DNA from: Lytechinus variegatus
Taxonomy: Eukaryota > Echinodermata > Echinoidea > Temnopleuroida > Toxopneustidae
NCBI RefSeq assembly: GCF_018143015.1
Contig: NC_054742.1
Span: forward strand, 17,918,441 to 17,982,440
Reading direction: 5' to 3'
DNA length: 64,000 nucleotides
Part shown: piece by piece, positions 13,001 through 25,508 of the stretch
Layout: the number at the start of each line of letters is the position of its first letter
How positions within the stretch are numbered: position 1 is the stretch's first letter
Translations under genes and position numbers: made by a program
Notes under the pieces: model-generated
Told to the model about the DNA's origin: nothing
The model's input: only the letters and a program-made list of their open reading frames with translations
The model's database searches: none

Positions 13001-13270
13001 GTTATGCTGGGATTTTTTTTCCCTATGGAATGGGGTCCATGGTTTCTCGCATCTATGGCACAGTCACGTGCATGCAGCGAGTCGAAAAACAGACATTTAA
13101 ACATTTTTCGTACCAGCTACATAATTTATAGGCGGTTTGAAAAAATATGAATAAAACGGCAGTTTTCGATTAGCCGCACAGCCGCCGAAGGGGAAATGTG
13201 ACTTTTCCATAACGAAATTAATTGAACCCACAGTAACCAAGTAGGCCTAGGCCTATATGATAACAATTTG
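10078..13270. other. No protein gene seen; palindrome and repeat fragments
   Basis: Contains a near-perfect palindrome at 11366-11408 (AGATCTAATAATACC and its mirror), a second copy of the HYPK-promoter 29-mer at 12114-12142, and a partial dispersed repeat from 12632 ('aaaggggaagtttaccctaa') to about 12960. The open frames of 70-150 codons here show no recognisable domain. Confidence 0.5.
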
Positions 13271-13511
13271 ACAAGGGCGCCGGAAGCGGGGGGGGGGGCA
13301 GGGAGGCACTTGCCCCCCAAATAAAAATTTTTGGGGCAAAACGAGATTTGATAAATGATAAATAAATGATGAAGGCATTTTCCTACATAAAAATTGTCAT
13401 TTTCATTGTCAAAAATGAAAAAAAAAAATCGCCCCTGACGGGGCAATTACATTATCATAGTAAGCTTAGCGTCTTTTGATGAACATGTTCCTCGTGAAAC
13501 ATACCTTTCAT

Positions 13512-13738
13512 CATAGGCGGCGGAAGCGGGGGGGACGTGTCCCCCCCTAAATTTGAGGAGGGGGGGGACGGCCCCCCCTAAATTTGTTGTTGATGACTTT
13601 TTTTTTTTTTTTTTTTGCTTGTCAATTTATTTTCCTACGTCCCCCCTAAAATTTTTTGGTTGAGAACCTTTTTTTTTTTTTTGGCTTGTCAAAATTTTTT
13701 TTGTCCCCTCCTAAAATTTTTGGCTTCCGCCGCCAATG
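13512..13738. mobile_element. 227-bp hAT-like MITE with exact 8-bp target duplication
   Basis: The element starts CATAGGCGGCGGAAGC and ends GCTTCCGCCGCCAATG (one mismatch between ends). It is flanked by CCTTTCAT at 13504-13511 and 13739-13746. Inside are G/C homopolymer runs and T tracts but no ORF. An 8-bp duplication with short TIRs is typical of the hAT superfamily. A related fragment lies at about 13272-13440. Confidence 0.8.
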
Positions 13739-15495
13739 CCTTTCATAAGCCCCTTTTCCATCTTATTACAGTGGGATATCGTTTAACCTTTTCATGAATA
13801 CATTTCAGACTAAAGACGAATGGCATATTGAAAGTGGTCCACCAATGATTAGGTTTATAACTCTATGATGCTGACCGCTGCAGCGTGCTGTGTCGGCTAA
13901 CAAACGCGCGGTCGCCCAGAAACGCTCAGACCGGACCCGATATCACTAACGCGCGTGAACACTATATACTCGAGCAAATTATGCAATCTATGTCATAGCT
14001 GTCAAGCCCAGAAACCATAACATCTCCAGATCGTCATTATCTCATATACTTGTTGCCTGAGTAAGTCATCCCTGAAATAGTAAGTATAAAGATACAGATT
14101 TAAATTATGAAAACTTGTTTCAATTATTTCATTTTCAACTAAATATAAATTGAGTCAATACAATGATAACAAGTCAGTGCCCTAAAGAAAATACCAAGGT
14201 CATTTCCACTCAATATAGACATTTTATCAGAAAATTACACACAGAATAATCATGTGGAGAGGATTATGATTTATAATTTGTGAAAATGGTGAATCCCACT
14301 CGAAAGCAACCTAAAGATAATGTTTAGACATCAAAAAAATGAAAATAATAAAATCATCTGTGAAAGTGTCTACTTGACCCTACTCATATTATCCGAGATA
14401 ATTATGAATAAAAATGGAAATAAAGAACATAAAAGAAAAAATAAGCATTACAGTACTGCTCTACTATAAAAAAAATCTTAAGATATTTTCACAGCCCCGT
14501 ATTTTCCTCTATTAGATTTCATTGGCATGATCGGCAGGCGTTTTGTCTGATACTATTTCAGCTCATACAGCACTTATGTATTTTAGATTCCAAAACTTCT
14601 TCACATTACCTGTTACTAATCAGATCGAGATGGCAGCTATGTTCTCTGGTTCCCTGCTTTTGTTATTCATGGACGTTTTCAAAAAAAAAAAATCCGGGGG
14701 TGGATGGGGCTGCAAGGCCTGAATTTTCGAAGAAACTTAAAAGCGAGGGGGTTTGTGATGGGGGAGCTTTTGCATTTTGTAAAATAATAATAATGATAAT
14801 AATAATCCGGTTTTATATAGCGCTTATAATACATCGGGACGACGTGTCTAAGCGCTTTACAGATTACCCCGGTCATCGGATTCAAGTAGTCATTCTCGAA
14901 CACAATGTGTGCACATCCTCCACTCCCTGGGGAGTATTCCAGTCAGTCGCCGCGGTGAGGCGCACACAATAAAATTGAAGGATTTCGTGCACACTTTTGT
15001 GAATTTTGCCCTCTCGATCAGCGGCCCACGGCTGCGTAAGGTCATGTTTGTCATCTTAAAGTATTTAAAAGGCCTATATTATATTGGTTTGAAACAATTT
15101 CGTTTGCAATAAGGCTCGTCATTTGCTGGAACTGCGACCCTGATCATGAAGAAACACCAGTCTGGGTCAGAAGGGAGAAAACAGAATTAGCAAAAAGAAC
15201 TCTCAAACTGTTTAATTCTCAATAAATTTATTTTTGAATGCTCTTAGAAACGCAACTTCTCTACTCCAATTTTACACAAAGTCCTTACCGTGGGGGTCCC
15301 CACACCCTCTCCCGCTCGATTGCTTCGGATATCTCACGCTGTCAAAAATATTGTGCTCCCTTCGGGATTTTGCCCCCCCCCCCAAAAAAAAAAAAAAAAA
15401 CTGAAAGTGTTCTTGCAATTTGAAAATATGGAAAAAGAAAAACACAAATGGTTCACAAACATTTGTGATTCAGGTGATGCATGCAAAATTGTGAC

Positions 15496-15526
<31 letters not shown>

Positions 15527-15699
15527 ATGGTGGTGGAAGTCAGGTGTTCAAATCCCTCCCTTGATTTTTATGATACCCAACCCCTCCCCCCTAAAAAGAT
15601 GTTGAACACCTTTTTTTTGCATGTCAATTTTTTTGGGGGTACGAAAACACCTAAAATTTGTGGTGCCCCCTCCACTCTTTTGGAAGCGCTGAAAAGGTA
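13739..15699. repeat. Intergenic DNA with a widespread SINE-like fragment (14783-14980)
   Basis: After an (ATAATA) run comes 'ttttatatagcgcttataat' and 'taagcgctttacagattacc', followed by a 'ccctggggagtattccagtc' segment. This composite is recalled as a common dispersed repeat of marine invertebrates. The flanks include a (GATGAT/GGTGGT) tract near 15494-15535. No gene was seen. Confidence 0.5.
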
Positions 15700-15867
15700 A
15701 CCTTTTCTACGGAAGAAAATGCCTTCTCATGAACGTGTACTGAGCCCCTTTCATCGGAAGAGGACCCGTTTAGGTGTTACCAAGTGCCTTTTCTCGTAAT
15801 AGTGCCATTTCCCCCTAAAAATGCTAATTCACGACGTGTTCAATCTTTGCCCCTTTACACCTGAGAA

Positions 15868-17107
15868 CAGGGGCGTAGATAGCGGGGGGATGGGGGGATG
15901 CATCCCCCCAGAATTTTAGGTGGGGGGGGGATGGTGTGTACGATCATCCCCCCAGGTTTCTGTGGGGGAAGAAGCAAAACTATACAGTAATAAAGCAATG
16001 AATGCTAGTTAAAATCAATAATAATAGCAGTAATAATCATAACGTACAGCAATGACAAACATGATCAAAATTGGACTTTTATTCAGAGTCAATCATCTTA
16101 TATGCATTTACAACTTACAAGTTTTAAGTAATAACAACTGTCTTGCGTCGTCATATACATTTAAGGATCGTTATTCAGAGTTCACCAAGTACATTTCCTT
16201 ATAATAATTATGTATTTGCAAAGGAGATAAGTTCAAAATATTTCATTACAGATTTAAGAAAGTGTCGCTTGATCACTCCCTTTCAGAGCAATTGCTTTAA
16301 TAACACATTAACACTGTTCAAACGAATTAATAAGAAATTACCTATACACATACTGCGCAGTCTTCTAGGTTTTAAGGTTATAAACTGTTACATTTCCTTA
16401 CCTATGTTTTTATCATAATCATCATAACAAGGTACATAATAAGAAATGAATCGAAATTATAACAAGTTACTATCTATACAGTTTACTTCCGACAACCCGG
16501 TGAGGTTTATTTCATTTCCATACTTCATTCAATCAAGCCTTTGTAATCATGGTAATTTTAAACAGGTGTGCTTATCATTTTAGTGTCCGCATATCTGCAC
16601 GTGGATAAGAAATATAATGTTGAGCTTTTTTTATTTTACCCCTATTACTATAATTGTAATTGATATTTTTTTTAGTTATTTGACTGTTTATTTGTTTATT
16701 CCTTTAGTTGTTGATTCATTCGTTTGATCTTTAACAATATCGCTACTTTTAAAAGAGTATACTACTATACTAGTAAAATAAGGAATACTAGTTATTCTAG
16801 ATCATGTTTAGCAGGACTGTCATGACCAAGATGATAACTAGACATCCGACAAATGACATTTCTCTTATGATCATCTTTACTCATTGTCATTAATCAAACA
16901 AAAGATTACTGCCATGAAAAATGTGCAAGGAAGTTTGTTTATTACTGGATGCCCTGTTTATTGCTGAAAGCAAAGTGATTAAAAGACACACGAGATAATC
17001 CATGAGGCAGATCGTGTTGTTTTGTTATCTTTAACTCGTCTGCTTTGGCCCGTGATATTTTGTTGTTATCGAGTACGTTATAATATATATATAATATATA
17101 TTTATAT

Positions 17108-17204
<97 letters not shown>

Positions 17205-17263
17205 ATGACCCAGCTAGGGATCATCCCCCCCCCCCCAGGTCTAAGGACCTGTCTACGCCACTG
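15868..17263. mobile_element. 1.4-kb hAT-like non-autonomous element with 8-bp duplication
   Basis: Left end CAGGGGCGTAGATAGC and right end TCTACGCCACTG are inverted. The flanks are CCTGAGAA at 15860-15867 and 17264-17271. Removing the element and one duplication restores the surrounding tandem-repeat phrase 'acctgagaaggacccg'. The interior has no transposase-like ORF. It ends in a long (TA)n tract (about 17080-17200) and G/C runs. Confidence 0.83.
17080..17200. repeat. (TA)n microsatellite
   Basis: About 120 bp of nearly pure TA dinucleotides inside the hAT-like element. Confidence 0.95.
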
Positions 17264-17904
17264 CCTGAGAAGGACCCGTTTTATGTGTTAGCAAGTGCCA
17301 TATCCCATACCAGTGCCAAATTTTACCCAAAAAATTCCCTCTCACGAACATACTGTTCTGTGCCCCTTTCACCTGAAAAGGATCCGTTTTATGCCGTGAG
17401 CAAGTGCCCTATAGCTTTTGCGATTTTATAGGTGCCATTTCTCTTATCAGTGCCCCTTTTTACCTAAGAAAAGTTTCCCTCACGAACGTGTTTTGTGCCC
17501 CTTTAACATGAGGAGGACCTGTTGTGTGTTAACGAGTGTCCCTTTGCCTTCTCATAGGTGCCTGTTCTTCATATCAGATAAGTTGTCCTGAAAACCACTC
17601 TTTTCGTGCCCGATGAGCGCCCGCTTTCTATATTTAGCGCCGTTCTGCTTCCTTCTGCAAGTGCAATTAATGAAAACACTAAAAATAATCTTACGTGCCT
17701 TAAGTTTCACAAAATCTACCAAAAATGTGCACAGAATCCATCCATTTCACTTAACAAAATGCAAAAGCGCCTTAATGATAAACTCGATCGCTTCGCTCTC
17801 TCGCTTTTACTTTTTCACCTAAAAGTTTACGCATGCTGCCCGAACCCAGTTAAAATATTCTTCATTTTTTCCCTGTGCCCCCACTCTCAACTTTGCTCCA
17901 TCGC

Positions 17905-18220
17905 CTCTTGATGGTTATGATGATGATTATGATGACCACAGTGATGATGATGATGACGACGATGATGATGATAGTGGTGTTGACGAACACTGGCGTACAT
18001 AATGGGGGGATGATGATGATGACAAAAATGATGGTGATAATGATGGTTACGATGATGATGATTATGATGACCACAGTGATGATGATGTTTACGATGATGA
18101 TGCCGACGATGATGATAGTGGTGCTGACGATCACTGGCGTACATTATGGGGGGGGAGGGGTGATGATGATGATAATGATGGTGCATGATGATGATAATGA
18201 TGATGATGATGATAATAGAT
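17905..18220. repeat. (GAT)n-type imperfect microsatellite with internal duplication
   Basis: Imperfect GATGAT/GATGAC repeats. A segment of about 130 bp with 'cactggcgtacat' and 'atgggggg' occurs twice, near 17990 and 18130. Low-complexity frames here (His-, Met- or Ile-rich) are artefacts. Confidence 0.9.
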
Positions 18221-18812
18221 GATTTTTACGTGAGTTTGTTCATGTTTTTCTTCACTTTATCTTACACACATTCTTTAATCATGTTAATGTTAGTAAATAA
18301 GATTTATGTATGTGGACTCCTTTGAAATCCAGCTTTGCGGAAAGGTTTATCCAATCCAGTATGACGGGATATAAAAGTTATGAATATATATGCTAATATT
18401 TTTTTAAGTTGTTATTAATTGAATTCATTCAACACATAATAAGTAGCATAATGCACATAAAATATATTCGAGTAAGATAATACAAACAAGATTATACATG
18501 GCTGTTTTATCATTCATTTGACCTGCTATATTGATTTGTAATATGAAGCCCATATGGTGTACTACCTTGAATTGAATGAATTAAACTAAGTAAAATTTAA
18601 AACTGAAGGGTAGAAAACCCAACACCAAACATCAATAAGTAAAAAATAAGAAAGGATAATGATGAAGACGATAAATCCAAGGCCTCATCTCGTCCTTGTA
18701 TCAAAACTATCAATGCTATTCTTTGGTCAGTTCAACTTTCATTCATACCTAAGCAAGATTTGGATTCGAATCCACACAAATTTAAAATCAAGTGATTGAA
18801 TTCGAATCTGTA

Positions 18813-19670
18813 GGGGAAGGCGGGGTAAGTTGTGACACTTTTTGCATTTTGAATGTTAGAATTGATATATTAATATTGTAGAAATAAGTACCTTGCCTTT
18901 AAATTTGATTCTTGGGAATTTTTTTTCACCCATATATAACTTTCTACCCCCACACTGAAAGTCATCGTGACCTTAAAAAAAACGATGTCAAATGGTTCAA
19001 CTTGCCCCATCTGTGGGGTAAGTTGTGTCACCGTCTGGGGTAAGTTGAGCCACAAAAACTATGTAAAAAAGAAACTAGTATGCGGGAAGAACCTGGATGT
19101 CAATTTTTCATTTTAAGTGTTTTCACTTGCTAATTCTCTATAAATACTAACATCTTCTAAAGTAAAAGAACTGTCATGTGAACTAGCTCCTTTCTGCCTG
19201 CATATTAGTGGCTTTTTACATTTTATCTTTTTTTATTATACATCACCATAAAGAATTGCCATGGCTCAACTTGCCCCATGTTGAATTGGCTTAAATTAAC
19301 CCAGTCCAAACTTATTGCGATATTTTCACATCCACACATTCCTTATGCATTCATCATGTAAAATATTATGACAAGAATGCGAATCCATACCTGGACTAAC
19401 AATATTGTTCTTATTTCTATAATAACGACGTGTGTGGGTAAAAGGCACTTCTCTATTTTACACCCTTTTTTTACTTTTTTGGCTGAAATTTGTATTTTTC
19501 CCTCTAAAAAATACTATTGTTTCAAAATTGAAAACAAAGCGGTGGGGTTCAAGCTTATTTAATGGGTCATCAATATAATATAAAACACCACCACGATGTC
19601 TGACTCATTCATTAATAGCCTGGGGGTGGTGGCTGCACTTACCCCTGGCTCAACTTACCCCGCCTTCCCC
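18813..19670 (+). mobile_element. TIR element with TA target site, copy 1
   Basis: The 858-bp element has GGGGAAGGCGGGGTAAGTTG at the left end, with the mirrored CAACTTACCCCGCCTTCCCC at the right, and TA on both sides (Tc1/mariner-like target). The phrase GGGGTAAGTTGAGCCA or its reverse recurs subterminally (about 19014-19052 and 19262-19280). There is no transposase reading frame. Copy 2 is in reverse orientation 257 bp away. Confidence 0.85.
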
Positions 19671-19927
19671 TATATAATTATCACAGCCGTTCAATTGCTA
19701 ATCGACTCGGGCACTTGATAGGTTTTGCGTTCCATTTTATTGTTTTCATGATGTTTTCGTATATATTAAACAAGCATTCTAGGTAGAGCCAACAGTCTGA
19801 CTTATAGCGCATTACAGATCAAACGTTTTTAAGAATCGCTTATTGCGCAATACAGAACAATTTTTTTAATACAGTAGGCCATTTTTTTTCTTCTTTTATC
19901 CATTTTTATGATCGTGCATTATCTGTA

Positions 19928-20786
19928 GGGGAAGGCGGGGTAAGTTGAGCATAGGGGCAAGTTGAGCCACCAGCCCCAGGCCAATAATGAATGAGTCAGA
20001 CATTGTGGTGGTGTCATGTATTGATGACCCATAGCATAACCCCTAACCCCACCACATTGTTTCCAACTTTGAAACAAAAAGTATTTTTTTAGAGGAAAAA
20101 ATATGAATTTCAGCCAAAAAAGTAAAAAAGAGTGTGAAATAGATAAGTGCTTTATAAACACACACGTCTTTAAATATAATAAAGACATGATAACAACATT
20201 ATTAGTCCAGGTATGGATCTTCATTCTTGTCATAGTCTTTTATATGATGGATGCATTATAAATGTGTGGATACAAAATTATCGCACTAAGTTCGGACTGG
20301 GGTAAGTTGAGCCAAACAGCATGGGGCAAGTTGAGCCATGGTAATTCCTATGGTAATGTATCTTAAAAACAAACAAACCATAAAAATCGATTGAAATGCA
20401 GGCTGAAAGGAGCAAATTTACATGACTGCTCTTTTCCTTTTACAGGATGTTAGTATTTATAGAGAATTAGCAAGTGAAATGACTTTAAACAAAAAATTGA
20501 CATGCTGGTTCTCCCTCATACATTTTGTACATAGTTTTTGTGGCTCAACTTACCCCAGAAGGTGGCTCAAACTTACCCCATATATGGGGCAAGTTGAGCC
20601 ATTTGACATCATTTTTTTCAAAGGTCATGATGACTTTCAGTGTGGGGATAAAAAGTTATATATAGGTGGAAAATATTCCAGAAGAATTAAATTTCAAGGC
20701 AAGGTACTTATTTCGACAAGATTATTAATCATATCAATTCTAACATGCAAAAAGCAAAAACTGGCACAACTTACCCCGCCTTCCCC
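19928..20786 (-). mobile_element. TIR element with TA target site, copy 2 (inverted)
   Basis: This is an 859-bp reverse-oriented copy of the element at 18813-19670, with the same ends and TA flanks. The interior phrases ('gacaagaatg', 'ttttttagaggaaaaa', 'tggtggtgtcatg') match copy 1 in reverse. The two copies could form a ~2-kb inverted repeat. Its right end lies 525 bp upstream of the GPCR start. Confidence 0.85.
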
Positions 20787-21310
20787 TATTTATGTCCTGT
20801 AGGCTGGAGCTCATTGATATCGAGCAGTTAGAGGATGGAGGTCTCTATTGGTTGAACTGGTCGAGGGTTTCACTATTGATGTTTAATTTGTTTGATTACT
20901 TGAATGTCTATTTTAGATTGATTGTATGAGTCGCCCTATTTCTTTTAAATATTCACGGAGTAGAGATTGACTTAATTCTAAGGTGACATTCATCACTTTG
21001 TCGATCGTTCGTCATCGCTGCGCATATTTCGCTCCCATCATTTTGCTCTTTGTTTTGACCCACAATATTGTGTGTCGCCAGGAAGCCAACGGCTACGTGA
21101 CTTGCAAGTTTCATCAACTGTTGGCATAGCAGATATGAATTTTTCCACGAACGATTCACCAAAAATTTCCGATTTGATTTTCTTTTGAATTCTGCGAATT
21201 TCCCTGTTCAAAAGATTTAAGCAATAGGCCTCCTTTTTGGTTCACCATAATTATTTATGTATACCTACTCGAATTAACTAAGATTTGCGGAAGAATTCCA
21301 AAGGAGAACA

Positions 21311-22660
21311 ATGAGCGCTTTCAATATCATCAACTCCATCTGGGTGTGCATTGTATGCATAGCTGGTCTACCTGGTAATTTTATTATTATCTTGGTGTTT
21401 GGAAAGAAGCTCAAAAAGATATCAACAGATGTTTTTATTATGGCACTTGCTTTTACTGAATTAATTTCATGTTTGATGTACTTTAGCCAACTTGTGTGGC
21501 TGCTTCGCCCTGATCTTCGAAATGATACTTTTTGTGCAGTTATGTGGACTTCTGCGAGGATGTTGGCATTCATGGCGACTCAGATCACTCTTTTAATCGC
21601 ACTTGACCGATACTTTGCAATCTGTCGTCCCCGAGCATGGAACAATTCAAAATTTCGAGCCACTATAGCGTCTATTCTTTCATTTATCTTCAGCGTGATC
21701 GGAAATATTCAATATGCAGTCTTTACTCGGGCTGAAACAAGTGGTTCTAATGTTGCGTGCACGTTCCTCGGTCCTCGTTGGCTCGAGATTACCGGCAATA
21801 TTTCTCTAAACATGATAATACCCCTATGTGTAATCTGTATGTGGTGCTATGCAAATATTTGGATAGTAATGAGACGACAGGCCCGTGTTATGGCAGCAAA
21901 CATGATAAACAACACAGATTTACCAACTATCCAAGGCGTAAGTAACATGGATCACAGCTATACTTACTCTGGTGAGATCTCGGCAGCTCCTAATACAGAA
22001 CATACATCTCAAAGGAATGGTTTAGGAGTCAGATCACCTCCAATGGTACCACTGGAGCAATCACAACTATCGGTTCCTTCGAAGCATCACCAATCGCATA
22101 TCGGGAATAAAAACACAGCTACCACACGAAATGTCCACAGATCGATACAAACACCTGAACTAAATCAGGTGAAGTGCATAAATAATTGTTCTGAAGAAGG
22201 TAGGGTACAGGAATGTAAAAAGGAAGTAGAACAATCAGGACCAGCCAAAGAGGAACTACACCAGTTGTCAGTTCCTCGTCAACATCACCAACATGCCGAA
22301 ATAAATCAGTGCTGGTCTTCAAGTTCTAAATCAGACACGGAACCTCATCAAAACATTGCTCTCTCCACCAAGAAACGGAGAAGAGGAGAGAAGAATAAGC
22401 ATGCTGTGATGACTAAAATGTTATTATTTGTTACTTTGATCTACATGACGACTGTGTTCCCTTCCATTGTTCTTGAGAACCTACCAAAAGACATGTTCAC
22501 GAACATTCAAGAAACGACTGCTGGTGAATGGGGAGTGTACTCAGGATATTCCTTGCGTAGTGTTAACTATGCTGTTAACTTCTTCGTTTATGTAGCCATT
22601 AACAAACGTTTCAAGCAAAGCTGCTTCCAACTTTTCAAAAGAAACGCCAGGGTTAAATGA
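21311..22660 (+). CDS. Rhodopsin-class GPCR, intronless, 449 aa
   Basis: A seven-pass receptor expected at the plasma membrane and signalling through G proteins; ligand unknown. Approximate segments: TM1 8-30 with the GN motif (GLPGN, 19-23), TM2 41-62, Cys75 at the TM3 mouth, TM3 80-98 followed by DRYFAICRP (99-107), TM4 118-136, Cys150 in ECL2 (likely disulfide partner of Cys75), TM5 163-186, TM6 366-388, TM7 408-431 with NFFVY (423-427) in place of NPxxY. TM6 lacks the usual CWxP, having VFP instead. ICL3 is very long (about 187-365), hydrophilic, rich in Gln/His/Ser and ends in a basic KKRRRGEKNKH run. The N-terminus is short with no signal peptide. An intronless gene with an echinoid context fits the lineage-expanded GPCRs of sea urchins; that assignment is inference. 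Confidence 0.93.
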   Translation: MSAFNIINSIWVCIVCIAGLPGNFIIILVFGKKLKKISTDVFIMALAFTELISCLMYFSQLVWLLRPDLRNDTFCAVMWTSARMLAFMATQITLLIALDRYFAICRPRAWNNSKFRATIASILSFIFSVIGNIQYAVFTRAETSGSNVACTFLGPRWLEITGNISLNMIIPLCVICMWCYANIWIVMRRQARVMAANMINNTDLPTIQGVSNMDHSYTYSGEISAAPNTEHTSQRNGLGVRSPPMVPLEQSQLSVPSKHHQSHIGNKNTATTRNVHRSIQTPELNQVKCINNCSEEGRVQECKKEVEQSGPAKEELHQLSVPRQHHQHAEINQCWSSSSKSDTEPHQNIALSTKKRRRGEKNKHAVMTKMLLFVTLIYMTTVFPSIVLENLPKDMFTNIQETTAGEWGVYSGYSLRSVNYAVNFFVYVAINKRFKQSCFQLFKRNARVK

Positions 22661-25332
22661 ACATAATCTATAGAGTATTACATTACGCACCCCCTAGTTT
22701 TTCTTCTCTGTCATTTCTATTGCCATAAATTGATTGATATCTAAAGCAGATATGAACGTAGACTCATGTATCACAAACCCCCCAAATCTTTAAAGTATCT
22801 TTGCAAAGAGGTCAGCAAGATTGTCAGTTTTCTTGGTAGACTTATTCATTTTTTGAATGAGTGAAATTTGAATCTTTTATATAAGGCATTAATTTTTTTA
22901 AGCAGACATCATTTGGTCATCGGCGACTTGTCTGTGCACTTTACAAAAACTGCAAAAATGTGCAGTTAGGATCATTTAAAAATAAAAACTGTGAGAACAC
23001 AGGTCAGTGCATGATACTCTTCACTGGAATACTTGACAACCTCAGTTTCTACCGTTCCTGTTGTCTCTTATATGATACGTCATGACATGTCTCCTGTCTA
23101 TTCAAAAGAAAAATTAATTTCCATCTGACTCTGCTTTTCGTTTAAAGATTGTAAAAAAGACGAAACGGTCATTCAGACCTCTGAGAGCGTGCATTCAGGT
23201 TTGAAATAAAGATGTCTATTTCAATGTTGTCACAATAAAATAGTTAATTATAATGATTTGGATGTTTTTATTTTATGTTACCATAGTAATGTTTAATGTA
23301 CTAGTTCTGTTTTGTTATTAAGAGTACATCATTTACAAAATTTTAAGGACTTCTCTATAACATTGCGGTTCAGGGCTTGTTATCACTGTAATGTTTCTAG
23401 AATATACCATGCTTGGTTAAAATTGCAGTGAATAATCAGCTGATCGTTCAAATACAAAGAAATAAAAAGTCATGTTGTTTTTTCAATGATCGTTTTACCA
23501 CACTAGCTCAGTCATCAAGGAGATCGCAGAAAGATTCAGATTATAATCTATCCATGGTAATTTGGAACTTTCATCACGAGTGTCATTTGAGATATACATG
23601 AATGTAAATCACTGTGCATGTATATGATATTATGAGACCACAATGAACGACATCGAATTTCAAAGCAGTTTATTTTCACTCAACCTTCAAACGAGGCGCA
23701 GTTTCTCCTTTTAAACTGAACTTATACAAGACGTGTTGATCTTATAAGAACAGTTATAAACTAGATAAAATTTTGCTTGCTTGCTATAGATGTCATTTCT
23801 TTTCTAGACATTATTGATCAAGAGGCAAAATAAATGAATTAAAAAGACTCTGCTTTGTCTCATTTTTTACATATCAAAACTTCATTTAATGACCTTCAAA
23901 ATTTCTTGAACGTGTCTCAACAACTCAGTTCTCACTTAACAATGAGAACAGAGGCAGAGAAAGGATACAACGAGCCTTGAACGAGGTATCTACACGATTT
24001 GATTAAAGTGCTTTGATCATCGTGGGGATGACGATATTGAATATGTTATATTATGCAGATGTAATTTGTTTCTGTTAGAATTTGACCAAACGCTATATCT
24101 ATCAATGTCATATCAAAACGTGGAAGTGCATGATAAGTTTTGCGCTTTATGTATTGTTTAAACAATGTCAAGGAAGTCGTTTTTAAATGAAATTATTTTG
24201 ATATAAAAAAGTAATTTGCTGTTGATTAAATTAATGTACTTCTCGATACCACTTCCTTCTGTCTTTTTTTTTCTTTCCGTCTGCTTACTTAAAACCTTCT
24301 TTGACTTTATGAACCATTCCTTCACACCACATCATCTCAATCTTCATTCTCATTGTATGTCTTTTGTATTTTTGTTTCCTTACATGATGTTTCTCAATCT
24401 ATAATAAAGATAACCTGCCTGCACACTGAGCCTCCCTTCTCCATCCCTCTCGACCCCTCTATATTCCCATCGTCATCTGAGGAACATGAATAATGTCCAG
24501 CGTTGAGTGGGTTTTTTTTTACGACTGTAACCACGAGGTTTATTCTGCTTGATAAAAATGCTTAAATTTTCTTTGACAAAAAAGTTAAACGATTATGAAC
24601 ATGCAGAAACGCCACTGAGAGTGAATGAGCCATTCTGACATCACATGGTTTAGAACTAAAGACCTGTTGATTATTAGACCAAAGGCCCTGGCATATAGGC
24701 CTACAGACTTCTTATGCTGTGTACGTGAATTATCTTTTTAATTCCGCTCTTTTGCTGATTTATATACAAAATCAATGTTGAAAGACGTTGATTTTCTACA
24801 AACCGTTCAAGGTATGAAGAAAATCAAAACTTTCTGTCGTGTTACACCTCCTGACGTAAAATGTTACTTCGAGGCACTTGGTAAGATGTACCATGGCAAT
24901 TATCAATGAATAGGAATTTTAGGAGTTGCACACAGGCTCCTTAAAATGGAAGAAAAATTGAAAGAGTTATAAATCATGAACGATGTGTCAACTCCATCGT
25001 CTCTCCCGTCCTACTGACACCGCCACTGTTACATTGCTGTACAGTGATTTTCTGTTACACAACCAGATGTATTATTGTTGTTTTTTGTAGATCTGTTGAA
25101 ATAATATCAATTTTTTTTTAAATTATATTTTCAAAGCTGTTAAATTAGAATGTGAGTTACATTATTAATGAATGTATAGCTCTCATACACCAGGGAAAAT
25201 TAATGGAAGACTATAAAAAGGAAAATGAAATAGAACAGCCTGATCATGCTTATGTAGTGAATTTATAGAGAGAATTTGCTTGAAGCTGAACTCAATTCTG
25301 CTCCTTATCATGTTTACATATTAATTTAACAG
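22661..25332. other. No gene seen; 3' flank of the GPCR
   Basis: AATAAA at 23205-23210 and again near 23236 are candidate poly(A) signals for the GPCR about 550-580 bp after its stop. The rest is AT-rich and without recognisable coding or repeat structure. Confidence 0.45.
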
Positions 25333-25508
25333 CAGCCCGGAATCTACATATAATTATTTCCACACCAGAGAAGTGTTAAACAACACCAGGTTTGTTTTGG
25401 TCTAACACCAGATGGGTGTTAACACCAATTAGTATTAAAAGAGCATCGGTTTGATTCCAAACTGGTGTTGTTTCACTCCTCTCTAGTGGACATATAGATT
25501 CCGGGCTG
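25333..25508. repeat. 176-bp foldback element
   Basis: The left end CAGCCCGGAATCTACATA is mirrored by TATAGATTCCGGGCTG. The interior repeats 'aacaccag/ctggtgtt' in both orientations. No coding capacity. Confidence 0.75.

Larger units (their letters stand above)
15700..17590. repeat. Degenerate tandem repeat split by a transposon
   Basis: Phrases such as 'aggacccgttt', 'gttaacgagtgcc/gttagcaagtgcc', 'cacgaacgtg' and 'tgtgcccctttcacctgaga' recur roughly every 110-120 bp at 15710-15867 and again at 17264-17590. The block between is the hAT-like element. The same family in reverse orientation lies at about 45860-46200. Confidence 0.7.

Noticed and set aside
17862-18222. Met-, His- and Ile-rich open frames on both strands
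   Set aside because: They arise from the imperfect GAT repeat.
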